From assembly GCA_948146395.1 (NCBI GenBank), contig OX411551.1, positions 50,836,997-50,900,996 on the forward strand: DNA of 64,000 nt, written 5' to 3'. This stretch comes from Fragum whitleyi (taxonomy: Eukaryota > Mollusca > Bivalvia > Cardiida > Cardiidae). The translations under genes were made by a program, and so were the position numbers. Shown one piece after another: positions 54,301-63,358 of this stretch; the stretch's first letter is position 1, and every line of letters begins with the position of its first letter. A model generated the notes under the pieces. The model did no database searches and had not been told where the DNA came from. It was given only the letters and a program-made list of their open reading frames with translations.

Positions 54301-55740
54301 ATTCAACAAATGCTCTCTTCATCTCTTAAATGAAATAACCATATTCAAAATGAAACCCGTCGATGGCTCAGCGTGAAACAGTTGTAACTGCCTATTAACA
54401 TATAGGCAGTTACAACTGTATCGCGCTTAGCCATCGATGTGCAAGTCTAAATTCTTACCTTGCAAGCTTCACAGGTGATGACTCCAAAATGGAACCCGGT
54501 GGCCGTCCCACTGCACACTTTACACGGCGGTAACGGGACCGTCGTATACGCTGACGGATTTCTCGTTTTCCCTTCGCCTCTCTTTCGTTTGGTACCCGTC
54601 TTTGGTTTAGTCGTGTCGAAGTTTTCCATAGGATATAGTACTTCCGTCATGACTGGTTCCTGTTTTATGTCCATTCGAGGTTGTATTTCGCTGATTGGTT
54701 TGTTCAGATCTGAAAAATACATATAATGTAATTTCTTTTAGAATTCATTCAAAGTTTAATGTCATTCATTCACTCTCAGCCTAAGTCTTTATAGACTTAT
54801 AAAGCTTTCAGGGATGGGTATTGATTGTATCGTCGATGTTATTCTAAAAACCCGTAAATACAGCTTAATTCAAGCTTTAACCCGTGACGTTTTAGGATAA
54901 CATCTATAATAATTAACTAAAGCAGGTACATCAAAATCAAATGCATTCCTTTAAGATTTCGAGGAAATAAATAAATACTAAATACGCGTTTAATCTAAAA
55001 TTTTCAATGAGGTACATGAATCAGATTGTATGCATAATATGAATTGGATGTGCTTAATGGGAACTCCGGGTTTCACCCATGGGCTCATCACAAGCAACAA
55101 GGATTTTTATCACGGGGTGTGTGGTTCAAACCTAAAACTTATTCATTCTCACAGCTTGAAGAAAGCTGTTGTAACGAGATTTTATCCGCGCATCAACCAA
55201 ATAATACCTTGTTGTTTGAGTGTTTGATATTAGTTATTTAATAACCTTATCTTTGCTTGAAGTCCGTGAAAGATGTCTAATCCTCCGGTAACTGAACCTG
55301 TCCTGCGTTCAGGATGACAAAATGAGCAATCTGTTTGAAAATCATACCCCCCGTTTTGTCATCCGAACAGAATGTGTGACATTAAAGCGCTAAAAGACCC
55401 TATGTTTTTTTCCCAGGTTAGGTTAAAATGTTATTCTTTATTTACCTGATAAAAAGAACTGTTGATTACAAATATCACATTGGCATCTAGAATAATGGTC
55501 GTTATAATTATCCAGAGGTTCTCTTTTAATATTGTCATACTCTATTATCAAACTTTCAGCACCAAAAGTATTATTAAAGGTCACCCACGGACTATAATAG
55601 TCATCTAAATATTTGTTGTCTTTCACTTGTAATATCCCATTCTGACCACTAAAACCACACTCTTCAAACCAAATTGGCTCTTCTTTAATTCTCCCAACAT
55701 CGAAAGCCCCGCCCTCTACATCATGTATTAACGATTCCAT
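45081..55740 (-). CDS. Nuclear receptor, complete, eight coding exons
   Basis: Exons (- strand) 55446-55740, 54459-54709, 53798-53939, 49763-49990, 48896-49077, 48111-48351, 46810-47037, 45081-45334 total 1,821 nt, i.e. 606 residues, with every phase consistent and GT-AG borders. Residues 161-229 are a DNA-binding domain with two C4 fingers in standard spacing (C-x2-C-x13-C-x2-C; C-x5-C-x9-C-x2-C). The P-box reads CEACKA instead of the usual CEGCKG. A basic GVRRGRYS extension follows. Residues ~306-606 are the ligand-binding domain with the helix-3 signature (AQYVNFAKIIPGFKNL) and an AF-2 helix LWKEML at the C-terminus. It is a nuclear, possibly ligand-controlled transcription factor that binds AGGTCA-like sites. 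Best placed in the broad NR1 assemblage, perhaps the bivalve-expanded group reported from oyster; subgroup unproven. Start: first ATG after an acceptor-like TTTTTCAAG. Confidence 0.94.
45515..46690 (-). mobile_element. MITE fragment plus HINE-like array in intron 7
   Basis: 45515-45600 is the left part of the CAGT MITE (AAGTTAAAGACATCGTGAAT, GCTCCGTTCATTCATCC). From ~45690 minus-oriented HINE units follow: 'AAGTTTCATGAAGATTTGGCC', 'TTGTGACCTGnCnAACATTCTGAC', 'CTTTTCCTGTGATA'; period ~140. The HINE terminus GAGCAAGATGTGCTCAGGTG-AGCTAAAAA ends at ~46690. Confidence 0.65.
46810..47037 (-). CDS. Nuclear receptor exon 7 (LBD helices 4-8)
   Basis: AAHFEFWMFGNYKLMNEELG, FSTTLKKLDLTVEELAIVRV-ILLTYT. 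Acceptor GATCATTTTCAG, donor ACAG/GTATAT. Confidence 0.94.
47277..47343. repeat. Perfect 28-bp inverted repeat in intron 6
   Basis: AAAATCTTAATTTTAGAGAA-TGATTCTT, a 6-base loop, then the exact inverse. No mismatch seen. Confidence 0.92.
47431..47504. repeat. Inverted repeat around ACAGCTTAAACAAGCTGTAG
   Basis: GTTGGTGAATAATCAAAATA-TCGTAACTACAGCTT faces AAGCTGTAGTTTCGATATTA-TGATCATTCATCAAC. About 35-bp arms with a few changes. The centre motif (ACAGCTT..AAGCTGT) also occurs at 49545 and 54870. Confidence 0.8.
48111..48351 (-). CDS. Nuclear receptor exon 6 (LBD helix 3 region)
   Basis: EEYTLKQELFGDLFGKTESV, then RLAHFNKKGKSMEESIAQYV and NFAKIIPGFKNLNPKDVSRL-LK. The last part is the family LBD signature. 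Acceptor CAATTCCAG, donor AAAG/GTAAGA. Confidence 0.95.
48896..49077 (-). CDS. Nuclear receptor exon 5 (start of ligand-binding domain)
   Basis: DLDNYSLTITIGQPESTDPM, HELECLIDALLSCQEAVYPT, FQYNMEDVQYKVY. Includes LBD helix 1. Acceptor TATTACAG, donor TAT/GTAAGA. Confidence 0.93.
49168..49308. mobile_element. GGACC palindromic MITE, copy 2, intron 4
   Basis: GGACCCTTTATAGTTCTGCA-AC on the left and GTTGCGGAACTATAACGGGT-CC on the right; the centre matches 32357-32500. Diverged arms in the middle. Confidence 0.8.
49655..49720 (-). repeat. Duplicated 3' part of receptor exon 4 with its splice donor
   Basis: On the - strand it reads GLYSDYIDKSLVEITG then GTACACA, against GVYSDYSDNSLVEITG then GTACATG in the real exon. 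The shared flank CCATCCATCATATAT shows a tandem duplication of ~110 bp. The open reading frame and donor are preserved. Confidence 0.85.
49763..49990 (-). CDS. Nuclear receptor exon 4 (C-terminal extension and hinge)
   Basis: Residues ~230-305: GVRRGRYSIAIRTKAIVEAK, then a Ser/Asp/Pro-rich hinge (DSESMPADSMFVYPDSNTSP, YSDYSDNSLVEIT). Acceptor TTTTACAG, donor ACAG/GTACAT. The end of this exon is duplicated downstream at 49655-49720. Confidence 0.93.
50178..53317 (-). mobile_element. HINE concatemer, 18 x 145-bp repeats, in receptor intron 3
   Basis: Two starts (ACAAGAG-GGCCATAGTGGCC-CT and GCTCACCTGA at 50178 and again at 51471) and two ends (TGAGCACTTCGTGCTCA-GGTGAGC-TAAAA, at ~53186 and ~53314). 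The 145-bp units are marked by TGTGACCTAGTTTTTGACCC: eight copies 50361-51377, ten copies 51660-52965. Each also has CAATCATTCTGACCAAATTT and 'GTGGCCTCTAGAGTGCATAC'. A GACGGAC microsatellite precedes each right-hand end. The ACAAGAG/palindrome side corresponds to the Helentron 3' end, so the element lies on the - strand. Confidence 0.9.
53798..53939 (-). CDS. Nuclear receptor exon 3 (second zinc finger)
   Basis: Residues 183-229: AFFRRALIHKQEYKC, TKNDDCEIIDKKLGN, CSACRLKKCFALGMSKG. D-box TKNDD. Acceptor ATTTACAG, donor GGAG/GTCAGT. Confidence 0.95.
54028..54190 (+). mobile_element. CAGT MITE, internally deleted
   Basis: AATTACATCGAGGAATTGAC-ATCC on the left, 'GGGATATTATATTACCTCCC' core remnant, then 'AAACTCGCTCCTTCCACT'. 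Most of the core palindrome is missing. Confidence 0.6.
54193..54312. mobile_element. TGAATTCA-ended foldback MITE, intron 2
   Basis: TTGTTGAATTCACGAGGGTC-TGAAACTAAAA faces TTTTAGTTTCATACCCCCAT-GAATTCAACAA. Middle has 'GTATGAATCCGCTTGGTTTATTCATACA' in palindromic form. Same family at 59365 and, decayed, at 16865 and 32210-32356. Confidence 0.75.
54362..54436. repeat. Hairpin element, TAACTGCCTAT, intron 2
   Basis: CGATGGCTCAGCGTGAAACA-GTTGTAACTGCCTAT, loop TAACAT, then ATAGGCAGTTACAACTGT-ATCGCGCTTAGCCATCG. About 35-bp arms. Same family as 44880. Confidence 0.85.
54459..54709 (-). CDS. Nuclear receptor exon 2 (hinge and first zinc finger)
   Basis: Residues 99-182. Has DIKQEP (112-117), a basic patch TGTKRKRGEGKTR likely to be a nuclear localisation signal, and finger one CKVCSGTATGFHFGVITCEA-CK. 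Acceptor TATTTTTCAG, donor AAG/GTAAGA. The intron splits the P-box after CEACK. Confidence 0.95.
54828..54912. repeat. Inverted repeat, intron 1 of receptor
   Basis: ATCGTCGATGTTATTCTAAA-AACCCG then ACAGCTT faces AAGCTTTAACCCGTGACGTT-TTAGGATAACATCTAT with mismatches. Confidence 0.6.
55275..55400. repeat. TGCGTTCAGGATGA foldback fragment
   Basis: CCTGCGTTCAGGATGACAAA near 55304 pairs with TTTTGTCATCCGAACAGAAT near 55353. The same phrase starts the elements at 36733 and 59797. Confidence 0.55.
55446..55740 (-). CDS. Nuclear receptor exon 1 (A/B domain)
   Basis: Residues 1-98. Acidic and tyrosine-rich, with RIKEEP (17-22) and NIKREP (70-75), both I-K-x-E-P. Ends CQCDICNQQFFLS; donor GTAAAT after ATCAG. 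Confidence 0.9.
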
Positions 55741-56560
55741 TTTTACTTGAAAAATGGAGAAAAAAATAACAAAACGAAATACACTTTATTCTTTATTACC
55801 GAATTACCATCTACTTTCACTAGATTTAACAAACTTGAAGACTAATTGTATATCCAAATATCTGTCCTTTAACTACGATATTCCAAGTACACACTTTCAT
55901 TTACATTTTGTGATTTCAGATTTTTTCGCCACACACTCTTTTTTTTTTAATCTTTTTTATGTACCACTTTCTTCAAGGTTATGTCAATATAAATAAGAAA
56001 AATAAATATATGTCTTTATCAAGTCATTGTTCATTGATTGCAAGTAAATTTGTTTTCCTTTTTAGTAATAAGATGTATCAAATAGCCCTTATTCTTCATG
56101 AATGAACAGGTTATCATCATCACTCGAATCAAAAGGGAACCATTGAGACAGCTATCAATTCATTAATTGTTTAATATATACAATATTAAAGATAATTATA
56201 TGTATACATCTAATCTTTAAGAAGCATTGAGCAATCTAAGAGCTAATTAATAATCAAATCACGCCAGTCACGTGGTAGTCGGGTCATCATATGAATATCT
56301 CGAGTACTTATTATCTACTTGTTTAGGCTAGAACGGCTTCTGAAGCAAGGGCAGGAGAAAAGAAGAAATCGTGATCCTTAGGGGCAAAAGGGACCATATT
56401 GTTAATCAATGGACTAATTATCGACCCTGCTCATAAAGCAAGGGTTTTGGATTATTTGATACTGTTTTCATGGAACTACTTCCTAAGTAAGCGATTAAAA
56501 GATCCTTCCTACACCCTGATTGGCACACTAAACATTTTGAGTTTGTTATTACAATTATTA
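55741..56560. other. Upstream of nuclear receptor, no exon placed
   Basis: AT-rich. Must contain or precede the untranslated exon and promoter of the receptor, but no TATA-Inr pair or exon can be defended. CACGTG near 56270 is an isolated E-box. Confidence 0.4.
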
Positions 56561-56604
56561 TCATTATCATTTTAATTAGTTTTATCATTATTATTATTAT
56601 TATC

Positions 56605-56676
<72 letters not shown>

Positions 56677-56720
56677 ATTATTATTATTATTATTATCAAA
56701 TAATAATAATATTATTACAT
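56560..56720. repeat. ATT microsatellite
   Basis: About 40 ATT units with CAT interruptions. Read on the other strand it gives a false poly-isoleucine frame. Confidence 0.97.
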
Positions 56721-56797
56721 GTATCATTTTTATTATTATAAATAAACCATTATCATAGACTATTTCCCGAATAAAACAAACAAAACCAATGCATTGT

Positions 56798-56937
56798 AAC
56801 TTGATTGATTGATTGAATGGAGTTTAACGCCGCTTTCAACATTATTTCGGTTATATCGCGGCGGCTGGAGCACCTAACAATGGATTCCTGGTATTTCTAT
56901 CACCAGTACAACCACCACATTCTTTCCTAGCCTCCAG
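56798..56937 (-). mobile_element. SINE 3' part, minus strand
   Basis: GAGTTTAACGCCGCTTTCAA, GGAGCACCTAACAATGGATT-CCTGGTATTTCTATCACCAG and TTCCTAGCCTCCAGC are the reverse of the SINE body at 11700-11845. The tRNA head is missing. Confidence 0.85.
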
Positions 56938-57280
56938 CGCATTGTAACTTGAACGTATTTATTATTTCCATCCATAAGCCCTCGTTTATCCCTTTAGCTC
57001 ATACTGGCAGTGTATTCGATCTAATTTCCAACCTTTCCATCGAGGATTGTTTAGTAATTAAACGTCATACATTGTGAACTCGGAACTCAAGTCTCTTATA
57101 TCGAAATACTCTTGTTGAACAGTAAGATCTTGTGACTTAACAAGTCGAGTGTTCAGCACAAGACTGTACTAAGTGTATATACAATGTATATCTTGCACTG
57201 AACCCTCGAAATATTCCGCCATTTCTTGAGTCCAGAAAAATTTGAAACGGAAATCATTTTATTTAAGTTGTGTCCATCAA
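56938..57280. other. Intergenic, short inverted repeat only
   Basis: 'GAACAGTAAGATCTTGTGACTTAACAAGTC' and 'GTGTTCAGCACAAGACTGTAC' partly pair. No gene. Confidence 0.4.
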
Positions 57281-57731
57281 TACAGTTAGTTACATCGTGA
57301 AAATGACAATCTCTGCAATCAAAACCATTCATAATCGATCACTAAGCGCTCCATTCATTCATTCCAAACACTCACTCAAATCGATCAAAAACGCTCCGAA
57401 ATCACTAAAAACATTTAAAAATCGTTCAAGACTTCCAGCAATGAATTCAAATCGATCTATTTATTCTACGATTTTATTAGCTGGTGTGGACTTGCAAGTG
57501 GCTGATTAGTCCACAAAGACGTACAAACAGAAGAGTTCGTTTATTTTGTTAAAGGGAGGTAATTAATATCCCTAATTTTGTTCAGTCTGAACAAAATTAG
57601 AAATATTGGATTACTATCCTTTAATATCACTCAAAACTCGCTCCACACATTGATTCAATTTCATTCCTTAATCATTCCTTAATCATTCCAAAATCATTCA
57701 CCATGTCAATTTCACGATGTTGTTAACTGTA
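57281..57731 (+). mobile_element. CAGT-ended MITE, complete
   Basis: TACAGTTAGTTACATCGTGA on the left and GATGTTGTTAACTGTA on the right; core GGGAGGTAATTAATATCCCT-AATTTTGTTCAGTCTGAACA-AAATTAGAAATATTGG. The ends lie within TA. Best-preserved + copy. Confidence 0.88.
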
Positions 57732-57811
57732 TCTGTGCGTTCTAGTTGGCTGAAAAGTTACTTTTATTCCCCAATGAAAACGCAGCTGTTTTGCAAGCTT
57801 CCGCAAAAAGT

Positions 57812-58252
57812 ACAGTTAAAAACATCGTGAAATTGACAAGGTGAATGATTTTGGAATGATTTAGGTTTGAAATTGAATGAGTGTGTGGAGCAAGTTTTGA
57901 GTGAATTTAATGGGAGGTAATCCAGTATTGCAAATTATGTTCAGGATGAACAAAATTAGCAATATTGTTTTCCCCCCTTTAATAAAACATGCGTTCAAGT
58001 TCATAAGATAGCTCCCTATTTCTTCAAGAACCTATCAGACGCTTACAATTTCAATTAAATAAGAGAAATCCCGATTTTTTTCCTAGCTATTGTTATTTTG
58101 AACGAAGTTGTTGTTATATGTTTTTCAGTGAGTTTGGAGCGTTTTTGAATGGTTTGAGTGGGTGTTTGGAATGAATGAATGGAGCGTTGAGTGAGCGATT
58201 TAGAATGGTTCTGATTGAGTAAAATGTCAATTTTACAATGTTATAAACTGTA
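57812..58252 (-). mobile_element. CAGT-ended MITE, complete, opposite orientation
   Basis: ACAGTTAAAAACATCGTGAA to TTTTACAATGTTATAAACTG; core GCAAATTATGTTCAGGATGA-ACAAAATTAGCAATATTG. Forms a head-to-head pair with the copy at 57281. Confidence 0.85.
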
Positions 58253-58469
58253 GCCCTGTAAAAATTCTGTGTCTTAAATAAAAAATCTTAACATTATAAC
58301 TTCATGCTAATAAATTTTAAGATATGAAGATAACATGTGTTGATTTCATAAAGAAAGGTGTGAAACGAACTAGACCTTTTTCGATCAGCTGGTTTGCTCC
58401 ACAGGCCTGAATCTACTGTTATGTTTAGAGGAAAATTTAAATGAATGAATGCTTAGTTCAAGTATATAA

Positions 58470-59360
58470 GTATTTCTAATTGTGACATGCTGAAATATTT
58501 CTGCAAAGAAATTTCAAGATCGATGAATGACAAAGAAAATTGACCTCCGCTCATGACAGACATTTTTCATCAAAACGCAAACGCAATAATTTTGCGCAGT
58601 AACATTCCAGAGAAATTTGGTTGTGAGAAAATGATTTTCGAAGTTTCCACTTTATGATATAGAGACAAATGACACCCGCCCTGATTTTACTAAGCCTGAT
58701 AAAGGGTCACTAAAAGTTTTCAAAAGAAATTCGGTTGATAGACATCAATTAGGTTACGACAAAACGACTCTTACAGTTTTCAATATTCAACATATAAACA
58801 TATAAGATAAATTACCTCCGCCAATAAAAACACATTTTTCATCTCATCACAATATCACAATATTTTTGTAGACTGATAAAGGGTAACTAAAGGGTCATTT
58901 CAGTGACATTTGGTTGATTTCCATCACTGATTCTGAGAAAATGATTTTCAAATTTACAATTTATAACATATAGAGAAATGACCTCCGCCAATAAAAGACA
59001 TATTTTTCATTTTATCATAATACTTTTTGTAAACTGATAAAAGGTCACTAAAGGGTCATATCAGTGACATTTGGCTGATATCCATCAATTAGATTCTGAG
59101 AAAAAGTCACCTTTTCCAATATATGGAAATTAGTCTTTCCCATTAAAGTCTTGTTCTAGATTGGATAAAAAAAATCTTTGAACAACTTTGTAAGATGGTC
59201 AACATACGATCATTCCTGTGAAGTTTGCTTAAAATTTATTCAGTAGTTTCTGAGGTGAAGATAATCAAAGAAAAGGTTTACGACCGGACGCACCGACCCA
59301 CGGACATACACACGACTGACACAGCGTCATGACAATAGCCCCAGTGACCTTCGGCATGTG
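58470..59360 (-). repeat. HINE-type tandem array, ~140-bp unit
   Basis: Units with 'GAAATGACCTCCGCCAATAAAAGACAT', 'GATAAAGGGTCACTAAAGGGTCA', 'GTGACATTTGGTTGATTTCCATCA' near 58550-58760, 58810-58960 and 58980-59100. Ends 'CCACGGACATACACACGACT' and 'GTCATGACAATAGCCCCAGTG'. Internal units share no close match with the 145-bp family, but the layout is the same. Confidence 0.6.
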
Positions 59361-59364
59361 GAGA

Positions 59365-59475
59365 TAAAAACCTAATCACACTTAAACTTGAATCCGTTTC
59401 GCATTTTCATACAATGTATTTAGGTTTTTAGTTTCATACCTCAATGAAATAAAAAAAAATACCCTCTTAATCTCC
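59365..59475. mobile_element. Foldback MITE of the 54193 family
   Basis: 'AAAAACCTAATCACACTTAAACTTGAATCCG' and 'TTTAGGTTTTTAGTTTCATACCTCAATGAAAT'. Left outer arm missing. Confidence 0.6.
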
Positions 59476-59796
59476 TAAAAATTCTTCATTAAATATCAAG
59501 CTTGACAATTTGGAATAATGGAAAGAAAAGACCAGTATACTGTAATACGTAAAGCTTGAAACAGCTTCATTTTGCGACAAATCAATCTACAGAACCTTTA
59601 ATCAGAATCCTAATACCGAATCCTAGATTTTTTTGTATAAGCAGATGGCCATATAATTATGCGAACCCACAATAGGGTCAATCCTGTTGAATATTGGACC
59701 CTAATTTATTTACGTAGTATATGGTGCATGAATATGCATGTATAAAACAGAATTCATAAAAGTTAAAGGGGAAGTATTGCGATTTTTTAACACCTC

Positions 59797-59930
59797 AGTG
59801 CGTTCAAGATGAAACGGTTTGCGAAACATTTAAGAAATGACACCTTTCTTTGCAAGTGTACACACGTGCAAACGGAAGTAAACTTTCTAACATTCACAAT
59901 CGCTTATGCATCCTGAACACAGGTCAGAAT
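59797..59930. repeat. Foldback element, TGCGTTCAAGATGA ends
   Basis: CAGTGCGTTCAAGATGAAAC faces CGCTTATGCATCCTGAACAC; inside, TTTCTTTGCAAGTGTACACA-CGTGCAAACGGAAG is also partly self-complementary. Confidence 0.6.
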
Positions 59931-60034
59931 TCACGGAGGGATTCTGCAATATTATTTACCTGGCAGGGTGTGGCTTTACCTTGACGTAATTTGGCGTCTT
60001 TACATATGTGTTTCATAAATTAGTCAACATACCC

Positions 60035-60075
60035 TCGTAACTTCAGCTTGTCCAAGCTGAAGTTACGAGTGTTTT
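60035..60075. repeat. Hairpin CTCGTAACTTCAGCTTG
   Basis: CTCGTAACTTCAGCTTG, two-base loop TC, then CAAGCTGAAGTTACGAG. Perfect 17-bp stem. Confidence 0.9.
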
Positions 60076-60133
60076 GTTACCAATCTACGAGTTTATATAT
60101 TCATGTTAATTTTCCATAGATGTGAGAAATAAA

Positions 60134-61340
60134 ACAAGAGGACCAAGATGGTCCTAGATCGCTCACGTGAGTCTCTTTGACCCCTGGGACATCACATTAA
60201 TTAGAATAGGCAGATGTCAAAAAGAAGATAATTGCCTAAAATCAATACCATGGAACATTTTCAGCGAAGAGCAAGACAGATATGCCATTTTGCTCTTTGA
60301 TTCTATGTAAAAAGGGATGCACCTGGCTGGACCCCAAATGTGACCCCAGGGTCTTGATATGACCAAACTCGGAAGAAGTCCATAAGATGATGCTACATAC
60401 TAAATATGAAGGCTGTCTGCCTACTGGTTTCAGAGAAGATTTTTGAAGGTTTTCCTATTTTCACTCTTCGTGCTGAGATGAGCTGAAAGGGATGCGCCCG
60501 GGTGGAGCCCAAATATGACCCAAGGGATTCTACATACCAAAAATGAAAGCAGTGTGCCCTCTGGTTTCGATTAAAAAAGGTTTTAAAAGATTTTCGCTCT
60601 TTGATTCTATGTAAAAAGGGTTGCACCTGGGTGGAGCCCATATATGATCCCAGGGACTTGATATGAACAAACTTGGTAGAGGTCTACTAGATGATGCTAC
60701 ATACCAAATATGAAAGCTGTCTGCCTTCTGGTTTCAGAGAAGAAGATTTTTTGAAGATTTTCATTTTTTACCCTTCGTGCACATAAAAGATAAAGGGATG
60801 CACCCGTCCAAAAGTCAAATATGACCCAAGGGTCTTGATATGAACAAACGTGGTAGAGGCCCACTAGGTGATGCTACATACCAAATATGAAAGCTGTGTG
60901 CCATCTGGTTTCAGAGAAGAAGATTTTTAAAGATTTTCGCTCTTTGATTCTATTTAAAAAGAGTTGTGCCTATGCAAAACCCAAATATGACCCCAGGGTC
61001 TTGATATGAACAAACTTGGTAGAGGTCCACTAGATGATGCTATATACCAAATATGAAAGCTGTCTGCCTTCTGGTTTCAGAGAAGAAGATTTTCAAAAAT
61101 TTTCATATTTTCACCCTTTTTGTTAAGGGTAAAGGGAAAGTTAAGGTTGAATTAAATTCATTTGAACAACTTTGGTAGAGCTTGACCCAAGGACCATCCC
61201 TGCCAAGTTTCATCAAGATTGGCCCACTGGTTTAGGAGAAGAAGATGTTTAAAGAAATTGTGGACGACGCACGATGGACGACGGACATTCTACGAACACA
61301 ATAGCTCACCTTGAGCACTTTGTGCTCAGGTGAGCTAAAA
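60134..61340 (-). mobile_element. HINE, complete, ~140-bp repeats
   Basis: ACAAGAG-GACCAAGATGGTC-CTAGATC-GCTCACGTGAG on the left; GACGACGGACAT, CACAATAGCTCACCTTGAGC-ACTTTGTGCTCAGGTGAGC, TAAAA on the right. Units have 'ACCCCAGGGTCTTGATATGA', 'GATGATGCTACATACCAAAT', 'GAAAGCTGTCTGCC'. About six copies from 60330 to 61110. Confidence 0.88.
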
Positions 61341-62121
61341 AAAAGATGAATGGCATTAACCTTAAATGCACTGACCCCTTATTTACGTTCAACCATTCCA
61401 GGGCAAAGCCCTTGGATCATACAAAAAGACAGATATCGCTTAGTTTATATTTTACACGCGCTCCTTTTGTGGATAATTAAAAATCGCGGAATTGAGTAAC
61501 ATTTTCCGTAAAAAATAGTACTAGGTGATTTTTGAAGGACAACATCTGTCGGACCCACAAAAAAATTGACCGTCGCTCCGGACAAGTCTAAAGCTATGAC
61601 CCTCACCTTAAAGTTATCTAAAAGTCACTTAAATAGCACACCTTCTAATGACTGAGAGTAATTGTACTAAATTATTTTGAAATCCATCGATAAAGGTAGG
61701 GACGATGATCTCGACCAGTTTCCTTTTCATATTTGACCTTAAGCAATGACCTTGAAGCTTTCTGAAAAAAATTCATATTTCAAATACCACATCTTCTTAT
61801 GATGGGGAACAATTGTGCCAAAATATTTTAAATATCCATCCATAAATGTAGGTATAATTCTAGGTATAATTGTCCGAACAAATCGACCGGACTGATGCAC
61901 TGAAAGACGTCCGAACGGACGCACAAATATTTCCACACCGCGTCACTCACTCGGGAACCTTCGGCGATTCTACGGAATAGACCTCGGGAATAATACGCGC
62001 GCAGTCATGAAAGCGCGTCAGTTCGCACGAAGGTTCATGTGACATCAAAAACATTTCTGAGGATGACGATGTGAAAAACAAAATCACTGAAAGGATAAAA
62101 TGGACGTATCAAGATATAATA
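61341..62121. repeat. Non-coding, diverged HINE-like stretch
   Basis: Two units with 'TTCTnATGA-TG-GnACAATTGTnC-AAATTnTTT-AAATCCATC-ATAAA-GTAGG' near 61650-61710 and 61795-61860 (spacing ~145), then 'GACGTCCGAACGGACGCACA' and 'GGAACCTTCGGCGATTC'. Probably the remains of another family. No gene. Confidence 0.5.
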
Positions 62122-63001
62122 ACAATAGGACCATGATGGTCCTAGATCGCTCACCTGAGTCTCTTTGACCCCTGGAACAACATATTTATTAAATTGGCAG
62201 ATTTCAACAAGGAGAGAATTTCTAAATAAGATCAATACCATGGAAAATTTTCAGCCAAGAGCAATAAGGATATGCCTTTTCGCTCTTTGATTCTATGTAA
62301 AAAGGGATGCACCCGGCTGGAGCCCAAATTTAAACCCAGGGTCTTATTATGAACAAACTTGGTAGAGGCCCACTAGATAATGCTACATGATAAATATGAG
62401 AGCTGTCTGCCCTCTGGTTTCACAGAAGAAGATTTTTGAAGATTTTCTTTGTTTTACCCTTTGCGCTCAGAAGAGCTAAAAGGGATGTGCCCTAGTGTAG
62501 CCCAAATTTGACCCCAGGGTCTTGATATACAAACTTGGTAGGGGCCTACTAGATGATGCTACACACCAAATATGAAAGTTGTCTGCCTTCTGGTTTTAGA
62601 GAAGAAGATTTTTAAAGGTTTTCCATCTTTTATTCTATGTAAAAAGGGTTGTGCCTGGTCGGAGCCCAAATATGATCCCTGAGTCTTGATATGAGGGTCT
62701 TAATATGAACAAACTTTGTAGAGATCCACTAGATGATGCTACATACCAAATATGAAAGATGTCACCCTTTTTGTTAAGGGTAAAGGGAAAGTTAAGTTTG
62801 GGTTTCATTTATTTGAACAACTTTAGTAGTGCTTGACCCAAGTAACATCCCTGCCAAGTTTCATTAAGATTGGCCCGCCGGTTAAGGAGAAGATGTTTAA
62901 AGAAATTGTGGACGGCGCACCATCGACGACGGACGGCGGACGACGGACATTGTCCGATCACAATAGCTCACTTTGAGCACTTCGTGCTCAGGTGAGCTAA
63001 C
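62122..63001 (-). mobile_element. HINE, complete, same subfamily as 60134
   Basis: ACAATAG-GACCATGATGGTC-CTAGATC-GCTCACCTGAG on the left; GGACGACGGACATTGTCC, CACAATAGCTCACTTTGAGC-ACTTCGTGCTCAGGTGAGC, TAAC on the right. About four units. Confidence 0.87.
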
Positions 63002-63106
63002 AAAATGTGTTTTTTTACTACTTTTTTTGTTATCAAATTATAATTTGCCCAAAATATCTCCACATATGATTTGATAGAATTTACAAGACGTGTTTTCTTC
63101 AAGCGT
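63002..63106. other. Non-coding spacer
   Basis: Short T-rich sequence between the HINE and the foldback element. Nothing seen. Confidence 0.4.
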
Positions 63107-63358
63107 ATTCAATAACCGAAGTACCCCAAGAAGCCGAATTATCCCAAAAATGACCCAAAATTACTACAATTCCGTCAGAGATACTTTCCATTTTACGGAA
63201 AAGTCCAAGCGATGTTCAAAATGCGCGTCACTGTGACAACTCGTTTGGAACATTGCTCGGACTTTACCGTAAAATGGAAAGTACCTCGGGCGTAAGTGTA
63301 GTAATTTTGGGTCATTTATTAGGTTATTCGGCTCCTGATGGTACTTCGGTTAATAAAG
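63107..63358. mobile_element. Foldback element with ~110-bp arms
   Basis: Left arm 'AACCGAAGTACCCCAAGAAG', 'CCGAATTATCCC', 'GACCCAAAATTACTACA', 'ACTTTCCATTTTACGG-AAAGTCC'. The right arm is the inverse in the same order. A ~35-base loop has 'GCGCGTCACTGTGACAAC'. No protein. Confidence 0.85.

Noticed and set aside
56418..56699. 93-residue frame with a poly-isoleucine run
   Set aside because: It is the ATT microsatellite read in one frame.
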